A DNA stretch of 64,000 nt from the NCBI RefSeq assembly GCF_020905295.1, contig NZ_JAJJMM010000001.1, forward strand, positions 3,720,001 through 3,784,000, written 5' to 3'. This document shows, in pieces, positions 9,140 to 16,577 of the stretch. This stretch comes from Flavobacterium piscisymbiosum. Lineage in GTDB: Bacteria > Bacteroidota > Bacteroidia > Flavobacteriales > Flavobacteriaceae. A model generated the notes under the pieces. The model was not told the DNA's origin and ran no database searches. It saw only the letters and a list, made by a program, of their open reading frames with translations. Positions within the stretch are counted from its first letter, which is position 1. Every line of letters begins with the position of its first letter. The position numbers and the translations under genes were made by a program.

Positions 9140-10732
9140 ATGAGTGTATTGTCGATTGTTAGTTTTTTGCTCATTACGGGTTTTATCGCCTTATTTTCAG
9201 CTTTAAAAACACGTAAAAAAAAGGTCCAAACTACAAACGGACTTTTTTTTGCAGATCATAACAACAATTTTTTTATAGTAGGAGGAGCCTTATTATTAAG
9301 TAATATAAGTGCGAATCAATTTATAGGCGAAAACGAATCCATATACACCAACAATATGAGCGTTATGGCGTGGGGCGTAAGTTCTGTGCTGGCGATGTTG
9401 CTTGTAGCAGAGTTCTTTTTGCCTATTTATTTTCGTACAGGAGCCATGACAATTCCGGATTATCTGGGAAAACGCTATGATAATTCGACCAAAAGACTGG
9501 TGTCGATTGTATTTCTGTGCAGTTATGTCGTGAATTTATTGCCAGCCGTTTTATACGGTGGCGCAGTTGCACTTACCGGAATGTTCAATTTTATAGAGCC
9601 TTTACAATTAAGCTATTGGCAAAACATCTGGATTATGGTTTGGGTGATTGGGCTAACAGGTTGCGCGTATTCGGTTTTAGGAGGTTTAAGAGCAATATCT
9701 ATAAGTGATACCATTTTAAGTATTGGGTTATTAACCATTGGGATTGCTTTTCCATACTTCGGATTTAAATTTCTGGGTAATGGCGATTGGTTCAAAGGAT
9801 TTCATATTTTGCTGTCTCAACATACAAAACATCTCAATGCTATTGGAGGTCCAAAAGACGAAATTCCGCTGAGTACCATTTTTACCGGTATGTTTATCAT
9901 GAACTTGTATTATTGGGGAATGGAGCAGTTTATTGTTCAGCAGGCACTTTCTGCAAAGAGTTTATCGCATAGCCAGAAAGGGATGGGATTGGCTTGTTTA
10001 GGAAAATTGCTATGTCCGTTTATTATCAATATTCCGGGATTGGTTGGGGTTCATCTCTATAGTAATCTCGAAAACACCGCTGAGGTTTTTCCTTTGGTTG
10101 TAAAAGATACATTGCCTGGTATTATGATTGGTCTTACGGCTGCAGTGGTTCTGGGCGCTGCCATTAGTACTTTTAATGCTGGTTTAAACAGCAGCAGTAC
10201 ACTTTTTGTGCTCAACCTTTATAAACCGTGGTTAGAAAAAAGAAATAAAGAAATTACAGAAAAACATTTGGTGTACACCGGACGAAAATTCGAAATTATT
10301 GTTTCGGCTTTAGCCATGTTTTCGGCTCCGTTTATCATGTTTAGCAAAGCGGGTTTTTATACCTATTTGCAACAATTGGGCGGAATGTTTTGCGTGCCTA
10401 TTTTTACGATTATTCTGGTTGGTTTTGTTTCTAAAAAAGTTCCGCCACAAGCAGCCAAAATCGGAATGATATTCTTTATTTTTAGTTATATCATCTTCAA
10501 TTATATCCTTGATATCAAACTGCATTATTTGCATATGCTGGCGTTATTATTTGTGTTTACCACAATATGTATGCTGGTGGTTGCTAAGTTTTATCCAAAA
10601 TATAAATACACCGAAATCAAAATTGAATCTGTCGAATTATCGCCTTGGAAAAACCGTTACTGGTATTTCGCTTTACTTTTGATGGGTATGGTGAGTATTT
10701 TCGTTTTATTCTCGAAATGGGGGATAGCTTAG
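9140..10732 (+). CDS. SSS-family sodium/solute (sugar) symporter
   Basis: This 530-residue integral membrane protein has roughly 14 hydrophobic segments, typical of the sodium:solute symporter family. Family features include the N-terminal helix followed by NISANQFIGENESIY, the segment MTIPDYLGKRYDNSTKRL that matches the SSS signature region, and LGAAISTFNAGLNSSSTLF in the core helices. It probably brings a monosaccharide released by the surrounding hydrolases across the inner membrane with sodium. The gene starts 3 bp after the GntR regulator and is followed by a good intrinsic terminator at 10783-10810, ending that operon. The sugar is not predictable; SglT-like galactose or glucose transporters and fucose-type uptake are both compatible. 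Confidence 0.9.
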   Translation: MSVLSIVSFLLITGFIALFSALKTRKKKVQTTNGLFFADHNNNFFIVGGALLLSNISANQFIGENESIYTNNMSVMAWGVSSVLAMLLVAEFFLPIYFRTGAMTIPDYLGKRYDNSTKRLVSIVFLCSYVVNLLPAVLYGGAVALTGMFNFIEPLQLSYWQNIWIMVWVIGLTGCAYSVLGGLRAISISDTILSIGLLTIGIAFPYFGFKFLGNGDWFKGFHILLSQHTKHLNAIGGPKDEIPLSTIFTGMFIMNLYYWGMEQFIVQQALSAKSLSHSQKGMGLACLGKLLCPFIINIPGLVGVHLYSNLENTAEVFPLVVKDTLPGIMIGLTAAVVLGAAISTFNAGLNSSSTLFVLNLYKPWLEKRNKEITEKHLVYTGRKFEIIVSALAMFSAPFIMFSKAGFYTYLQQLGGMFCVPIFTIILVGFVSKKVPPQAAKIGMIFFIFSYIIFNYILDIKLHYLHMLALLFVFTTICMLVVAKFYPKYKYTEIKIESVELSPWKNRYWYFALLLMGMVSIFVLFSKWGIA

Positions 10733-10782
10733 GAGGAAGGTTCTAAGGTTCTGAGGGACAAAGGTTCAAAGGTTTTAATATA

Positions 10783-10810
10783 GGGGCGTACGGTTGTGCG
10801 CCCTTTTTTT
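10783..10810 (+). terminator. Intrinsic terminator after the symporter gene
   Basis: GGGCG and CGCCC arms (10784-10788 and 10799-10803) are followed by a run of seven T. It lies about 50 bp downstream of the stop at 10732. Confidence 0.75.
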
Positions 10811-10907
10811 GTTTCATTATGAAGGAGGGTTTTATTGTAGAGACGCACAGCAGTGCGTCTAACGCAAAGAAATTTACACAATTATGATCAACAATCTTTA
10901 TAGAATT

Positions 10908-11262
10908 TCTTTGTCATGGCACGCAGATGACACGGATTTGCTTCGCAAAAACACGGATTTTACGCGGATTTTTTGTTTGTCATCCTTAGTGTCAAGCTTG
11001 TGGTTACTTTGCATTGAACACTTTACACCCAACATAACCCCAAAGTATTTGTCATCCTGACGCAGAAAGGATCACACAAGAAGCTCGACAAAGAAACTCG
11101 ACAAAGATTGGTCCATCACTTTACGGAATTACTAGTGTGATCCTTCGTTCAGGATGACAAGCTTGCGGTTACTGTATGTTAAGCAAATGACAAATGGTAA
11201 AAATCCGTTTTAATCCGCGCTTTTGCGAAGCAAATCCGTGTCATCTGTGTGCTATGACAAAG
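10908..11262. repeat. Nested palindromic intergenic repeat, intact copy of the IS110 target family
   Basis: The outer arms (10908-10971 and 11199-11262) are imperfect complements containing the words CACGGATTTGCTTCGCAAAA and ATCCGCGC. Inner arms carry GTCATCCTGA (11051-11060) and its complement within TTCGTTCAGGATGAC (ending 11158), with AGGATCACAC nearby. The same modules, in the same order, flank the IS110 element at 24457-25912, where this type of repeat has been interrupted. Confidence 0.8.
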
Positions 11263-11685
11263 AATATCAGCAAAAATTACTTTTAAAAACGGAATATATT
11301 AATCATAAGATATATCTTTTAATGCAAAAATCCCCATCAATGTGTCGTTTTTACACAAAGAAATTAGGCATTTGTTTTACCATTTTGAGCCCTTAATTGA
11401 GATTTTTTTATAATGTTTTTAGTAATAATTTTTTAGAAATTTCACTTTTATTGCCATTATTGATTAACAAAATTAATGTAGCCGAAATCGTTGTAAAGTG
11501 GTTATTTTCTTTGTTTAAAACTAGGAATTGATAGTTTTTTGTGTGAGATTTCTTTATTTTATTGCTTTCTTTTTTTTCTTTTTCCTTTTTAAATGATCTT
11601 ATTTATAGTAAAGCCGAAATAAAAGGCCGAAAAAAATAACAAATTCTTAAAACATAAATTTGGTTGTTATGAAAATATTTGCATG

Positions 11686-11715
11686 TTTGTATTGTTGTAG
11701 TATAGTATAGTATAA
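11686..11715 (+). promoter_or_regulatory. Candidate operator/promoter element of the susCD operon
   Basis: The core TTGTAGTATAGTATAGTATA (from 11695) is preceded by TTTGTATTG and lies 84 bp before the susC ATG. It matches the site at 1756-1785 at 27 of 30 positions without gaps. Three perfect GTATA steps are present here. Co-regulation of the two operons is inferred from this match. Confidence 0.62.
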
Positions 11716-11798
11716 GTCAATTCGTTTTCTCATATTTTAAATGCTCAATAATTCAAAAAAACCAACTCAATATTTTATTAACTAAAAACCAAATCATT

Positions 11799-14700
11799 AT
11801 GAGAATTGCAATAAGATACTTATGCTTCTTAGTAGTTATGATGTCCGCCGGTACACTTTATTCCCAAACCATCACCGGTAAAGTTACAGATAATGAAAAT
11901 TTACCCTTGCCTGGCGCTACAGTTGTAGTAAAGGGTACACAGAACTCAACTGTAACTGACATTGACGGAAGTTACAAATTAGCCAATGTTAAAACTGGAT
12001 CTACTTTAGAATTTAGTTTCATAGGATTTAATACTCAAAGTGTTTCTGCCAATAATGCGGTTGTAAATGCATCTTTAAAACCAAGCTCACAGGAATTGAA
12101 TGAAGTTGTAATAGTTGGAGCTGTAATGAAAAAGGGAGATCTGACAGGTGCTGTAAGCAGTGTTTCTGGTGATAAACTTAGAGAGGTTCCTACTCCAAAC
12201 GTAGTGCAGGCGCTACAAGGACGTGCATCAGGTGTATATGTACAACAAAGTGCTGTACCCGGTCAGTCAGGTACAATAAGAATTAGGGGAAATAATTCTC
12301 TAAACTTTGGCGGTAACCCAATATTTGTAATAGATGGTTTGATTACCGATAGCAATTTTGAAAACATTAACCCTGATGATGTTGCCAGTATGGAAGTGCT
12401 TAAAGATGCTTCGGCTACTGCACTATATGGTTCAAGAGCGGCAAATGGAGTAATCGTAATTACAACAAAAAAAGGTTCAAGATCTGGAGAAGCAAAAATA
12501 CAATATGATACATGGACTGGTGTCTCTGAATTTGCAAGAACGATCCCGTTGATGAATGGCCAGCAATTATTTGACCTTAGGGTCGATGCTTATGCAAATC
12601 GTTATATGGATGAAAATCCAGGGGCTGATCGTGCTGCTTATGTTAATCAAATTAAGTCAAACGGTTCGACTGTATTTGCGCCTTATGAATTAGACTCTTA
12701 CAGAGAGGGCAAAAGTTACAACTGGCTAGATCAGGTAACACGTTCTGGTTTTCAAACGAATCATAATTTAAGTTTTAGCGGAGGAGGAGAAAAAGGAACT
12801 TATTTTGTAAGTTTTAATTATGTTAACCAGGAGGGACTTCTTAAAAACTCTGATTTTAAAAGATATAACGGAAAAATTAACCTTACGCAGGATTTAAAAT
12901 CATGGCTGCAGTTTGGTACCAATACTACTTTTTCAAGAAGCAAGAGCAATTATCAGGAAGGTAGTGCTTTTGGTGTGGCATTGGGAGCAAATCCACTATT
13001 GCCTATAGACGCTAAGGCTACTTATCTTAGATATGGTGAAGTGTTTGACCAGAATCTTTATAATCCGATAAGAAGTCTTGATATCATCAATACAAGCTCA
13101 CGTAACAGACTTACAAGTAGTAATTTTTTAAGTGCAAAACCGCTAAAAGGACTTGATATCAGAACTACATTGTCTGTAGACATTGCAGATCAGGCAAATT
13201 TTGATTATGTACCAAGTTCCACAGGACAGTCACTTAGAAATTCTATGGATGGGGAGGCACATCATTATAGATATTCACAATTCAATTACCAGTGGGATAA
13301 TACCGTAAGTTATAGTAAAGTTTTTGCTGCAAAGCATGATGTAAGTCTTATGGGAGGATTTTCTGTAATGAGTAATTCAGGTAATAGTACTGATGTAAGA
13401 GCTCGCGGATTTGTTAGTGATGATTTGACCTATATGGCATTATCAGGTGCATACCAAAAGGATAATGCGCAGTTAAGTTCGAATTTTACAGATTATTCAA
13501 ACCAATCGTATTTTGCAAGAGCGAACTATACTTATGATGGTAAATATACTATTACCGGTACAGTAAGAAGAGATGGTTCTTCTAAATTTGGCCCTAATAA
13601 CAAATGGGGAACCTTTCCTTCTATAGCAGGAAGTTGGGATATTGCCAAAGAAAATTTCCTTTCAGGATTTGAAAAATTAGATCAGCTTAAATTTCGTGTA
13701 GGTTATGGTATGGTGGGGAATCAAAATGTAGATGCTTACAGGTATTTTGCCTTATATAATGCACAAGTTAGTAATAATTCAGGTACTTATGTGTCTGATA
13801 ATTATATCGATAATTTTGATTTAAGATGGGAAAAACAAAAACAATTTAATGTTGGATTAGATACTGGTTTCTTTCAAAACAGACTGACTGCAAGTGCTAA
13901 TTATTTTCATATAAATAATGACGACCTTTTAATGTTACGTAATATGCCGGTTTCATCAGGTTATAAATATAAACTGGATAATATTGGTGCTACAACTAAT
14001 GAAGGGATAGAATTAGAACTTAGAGGTGACATTATTAGAAACAAAGATTTTAAATGGAATGTTTCTGCCAACATATCATCGGCAAAAAATAAGGTTACAA
14101 AACTTTATGGAGATGCTACAGAGATCTATAACCTGGGTGGTTATAGCAACAATGAGATCCAACGTACCGGAAACTTTTTCTTAGGCCAATCGGTAAACAC
14201 AGTTTATGTATTTCAATATGATGGTATAGCTCAGCAAGGAGAAAACCTTACCGGAGTAAATTACGGAAGTAGAACTGTTCAGGCTGGGGATATTAAAATT
14301 AAAGACCGCAATGGCGATGGTGTAATAAACGATCAGGACAGATATGTGGTTGGTGATTTGAATCCTGATTATTATGGAGGTTTTTCTACAGATCTTAATT
14401 ATAAAGGTTTTGCATTAAACGCCGTATTTTCTTATTCAATAGGAGGTAAAAGACCAAGTGGTACCTACGAAAGCTATATGAACTCAGGAGGTATGAGTGC
14501 AGCACATACAGATCTTTTAGATCGCTGGACTCCTACGAATACCAATACAGATGTACCAAGAGCTTATTATGGAGGAGGAAGATATACTTTGGGTGAGACC
14601 GATAAGGCAATACAAGATGCTTCATTCCTAAGATTAAATGCACTTACATTATCGTATACATTACAAGACAAGGTTGCAGAAAGTGTTTTTCTTAAAAATG

Positions 14701-14825
14701 TAAGGTTTTATGTAACGGGATCAAATCTATTTATTGTAACTAAATATAAAGGTTATGATCCAGAGGGAGGAGATTCTTATCCAATTTCCAGAATGGTAGT
14801 TATGGGATTAAATGTATCTCTTTAA
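11799..14825 (+). CDS. SusC-like TonB-dependent outer-membrane glycan importer
   Basis: This 1008-residue protein has a signal peptide (about 1-22). A CarboxypepD_reg-like domain follows (about 25-105; ITGKVTDNENLPLPGATVVV), then a TonB-box-like segment (ELNEVVIVGAV), a plug domain (about 110-225; VQALQGRASGVYVQQS, GNPIFVIDGLI, ALYGSRAANGVIVITTKKG) and a 22-strand barrel. This is the SusC signature set. It imports oligosaccharides through the outer membrane using TonB energy, capped by the SusD lipoprotein encoded 25 bp downstream. There is no extra N-terminal STN domain, so it is not expected to signal through FecR; regulation more likely acts at the operator at 11686-11715. It is the first gene of the operon with GH2, GH95 and GH92 enzymes downstream. 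Confidence 0.96.
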   Translation: MRIAIRYLCFLVVMMSAGTLYSQTITGKVTDNENLPLPGATVVVKGTQNSTVTDIDGSYKLANVKTGSTLEFSFIGFNTQSVSANNAVVNASLKPSSQELNEVVIVGAVMKKGDLTGAVSSVSGDKLREVPTPNVVQALQGRASGVYVQQSAVPGQSGTIRIRGNNSLNFGGNPIFVIDGLITDSNFENINPDDVASMEVLKDASATALYGSRAANGVIVITTKKGSRSGEAKIQYDTWTGVSEFARTIPLMNGQQLFDLRVDAYANRYMDENPGADRAAYVNQIKSNGSTVFAPYELDSYREGKSYNWLDQVTRSGFQTNHNLSFSGGGEKGTYFVSFNYVNQEGLLKNSDFKRYNGKINLTQDLKSWLQFGTNTTFSRSKSNYQEGSAFGVALGANPLLPIDAKATYLRYGEVFDQNLYNPIRSLDIINTSSRNRLTSSNFLSAKPLKGLDIRTTLSVDIADQANFDYVPSSTGQSLRNSMDGEAHHYRYSQFNYQWDNTVSYSKVFAAKHDVSLMGGFSVMSNSGNSTDVRARGFVSDDLTYMALSGAYQKDNAQLSSNFTDYSNQSYFARANYTYDGKYTITGTVRRDGSSKFGPNNKWGTFPSIAGSWDIAKENFLSGFEKLDQLKFRVGYGMVGNQNVDAYRYFALYNAQVSNNSGTYVSDNYIDNFDLRWEKQKQFNVGLDTGFFQNRLTASANYFHINNDDLLMLRNMPVSSGYKYKLDNIGATTNEGIELELRGDIIRNKDFKWNVSANISSAKNKVTKLYGDATEIYNLGGYSNNEIQRTGNFFLGQSVNTVYVFQYDGIAQQGENLTGVNYGSRTVQAGDIKIKDRNGDGVINDQDRYVVGDLNPDYYGGFSTDLNYKGFALNAVFSYSIGGKRPSGTYESYMNSGGMSAAHTDLLDRWTPTNTNTDVPRAYYGGGRYTLGETDKAIQDASFLRLNALTLSYTLQDKVAESVFLKNVRFYVTGSNLFIVTKYKGYDPEGGDSYPISRMVVMGLNVSL

Positions 14826-14850
14826 TCAAATTAATTTAAAAAATTATTTT

Positions 14851-16383
14851 ATGAAAGCAAAAATTATAGCCTTTATGGCCGTGGCAATATTCTCAGCCTC
14901 CTGTTCTTCAGATTTTTTAGAGGAAGAGCCTAAAAGTTCACTTACTGCTGCACAGGCATATGGCAGTTTAGGTAAAATAGAGCCTGTTCTTTTGGGAGCG
15001 ATAACGAATTGGAGAAATATGCAAAAAGACCGTGCAGGCCTTTATACTTCTCTTGGTACAGACGAAGCACAACAAGGTGCTTTGCAGGTAACCGGAGATG
15101 CAAACCAGGCAGGACTTGATTTGTACAATGGTTTTCTAAGTCAGGAGAATCAGGCAATTGGACAATTGTGGAATGACAGATGGCCAGTAATCGAAGTAGC
15201 TGCGCAAACTATTAGAGCATTAGGAACCAATACTGAAGACGATAGTGCAAAACGTGATCTTTTGATGGGAGAAGCTAGTTTTTTAAGAGCAACATTAATG
15301 TTTGAGCTAACACAATATTGGGGAGAAATACCTATTAATGATAAAGCAAAAACAGCAGAATTTGGTTTAAGACGTCAGCCTTTGCCTTTGGTTTATTCTT
15401 ATATCGTTGCCGATTTAGAAAGAGCAATTGAAAAACTTCCTGTATCACAAAGCAATCCTGCATTTCCTGCAAAAGGAGTAGCTCAGGCACTTTTAGGAAA
15501 AGTATATTTATATGCTCCAGAAGCTTCAGGATACCGAGATTATACTAAAGCAAAGCAATGGTTTGGAGAAGTTATTACTTCCGGGAAGTATAGTTTACTG
15601 CCTAATTACGCAGATGTTTTTAGTCCGGATCACGCTAATTCTCCAGAATCATTATATGAATGGCAGTATACTAATAATTGGCCTGATAACAACCAGATAC
15701 AATGGCAGACAGGTTCAAGAGTTTTAGCTAACATAAACCAATATGCTTATTTTGGCGGTTATGATCTTATACTTCCTACTCAATATTGTTATAAAGATAA
15801 AACGGATGGCGGAATATGGGAACCAGGTGATGTGCGTAAAGATGCCAGTATTCGTTATGATTTTACTTATAAAGGAGTTAAACCAACACTTCCTGCTGGT
15901 TTTGGTGGTGATGAGTTAGATCCGCACATTAAAAAATTTGAAGATATTCGTGTAGAAGGAAAACAATCATTTTGGAATTCAGGAAAAAATAAAGCTTATA
16001 TCAGATACTCAGATGTATTACTTAACTACGCAGAATGTTTAAATGAATTAGGAAATACAACAGAAGCTGAAGGATATGTAAATCAGGTTCGTACAAGAGC
16101 TTTTGGAGGAACATTACCTGAAGCCATGAAATGGAGCGGACTTTCGCAAACTCAGTTTAGAGATCAAATCCTTGACGAACGTATGCGTGAATTAGCTTTT
16201 GAAGGCTGGAGAAGAATGGATCTTATTCGTACAGGGAAATTGGTACAATTAGTAGGTGCCCGTAACAAATGGGCAAAACAAAACGGTACTATTGCCGCAT
16301 TTCATAACCTTTATCCTATTCCTATCGGAGAGATCAAGCTTAATGATGAAATTGGTCCGGAAAACCAAAATCCAGGATATTAA
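14851..16383 (+). CDS. SusD/RagB-family surface glycan-binding lipoprotein
   Basis: From the ATG at 14851 this is a 510-residue protein with a lipoprotein signal peptide (MKAKIIAFMAVAIFSASC, acylated Cys at about residue 18). It has the SusD layout: SusD-like N-terminal helices with TPR-type repeats, and a C-terminal RagB region (YIRYSDVLLNYAECLNELGN, VNQVRTRAFGG, ILDERMRELAFEGWRRMDLI). The start upstream at 14812 would overlap susC and place 13 non-signal residues before the lipoprotein signal, so it is not preferred. SusD lids the SusC barrel and binds the incoming glycan at the cell surface. A hairpin follows the gene at 16461-16541. Confidence 0.95.
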   Translation: MKAKIIAFMAVAIFSASCSSDFLEEEPKSSLTAAQAYGSLGKIEPVLLGAITNWRNMQKDRAGLYTSLGTDEAQQGALQVTGDANQAGLDLYNGFLSQENQAIGQLWNDRWPVIEVAAQTIRALGTNTEDDSAKRDLLMGEASFLRATLMFELTQYWGEIPINDKAKTAEFGLRRQPLPLVYSYIVADLERAIEKLPVSQSNPAFPAKGVAQALLGKVYLYAPEASGYRDYTKAKQWFGEVITSGKYSLLPNYADVFSPDHANSPESLYEWQYTNNWPDNNQIQWQTGSRVLANINQYAYFGGYDLILPTQYCYKDKTDGGIWEPGDVRKDASIRYDFTYKGVKPTLPAGFGGDELDPHIKKFEDIRVEGKQSFWNSGKNKAYIRYSDVLLNYAECLNELGNTTEAEGYVNQVRTRAFGGTLPEAMKWSGLSQTQFRDQILDERMRELAFEGWRRMDLIRTGKLVQLVGARNKWAKQNGTIAAFHNLYPIPIGEIKLNDEIGPENQNPGY

Positions 16384-16460
16384 TGTTTTTGAAGACAGTT
16401 TTAATGTAATTTTTTATTTTTTGGTCACGTGATTTTTGGTTAGTCACAGTTTTGATTTGC

Positions 16461-16541
16461 AATGCCATTTTGGATTTAGGTAATAACAGTACAAAGTTTT
16501 CTGTTAGAAAAAACTTATTCCAAAATGGCATTCTTTTTTTT
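16461..16541 (+). terminator. Possible terminator or attenuator after susD
   Basis: Perfect 14-bp arms AATGCCATTTTGGA (16461-16474) and TCCAAAATGGCATT (16519-16532) are followed by a T-rich tail. The 44-nt loop is long for a terminator. Its position suggests it lowers expression of the downstream enzymes relative to susCD. Confidence 0.5.
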
Positions 16542-16577
16542 AATGTTTACAAAAATGTAAACGAATCAAATAGTAAT

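Larger units (their letters stand above)
10733..11798. other. Intergenic region: terminator, large nested repeat, susC promoter region
   Basis: No credible gene is seen in these 1066 bp. In order they hold an intrinsic terminator (10783-10810), a nested palindromic repeat (10908-11262), an AT-rich stretch without recognisable features (about 11270-11640), and the promoter/operator area of susC (about 11650-11798) with the shared 30-bp element. Confidence 0.7.

Noticed and set aside
14812..14850. Upstream start for SusD overlapping susC
   Set aside because: It would place 13 residues ahead of a complete lipoprotein signal peptide; the ATG at 14851 is the natural start.
16452..16577. N-terminal extension of the GH2 gene
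   Set aside because: It passes through a perfect hairpin and T-run, lacks signal-peptide character and is followed by a clean signal peptide at 16578.
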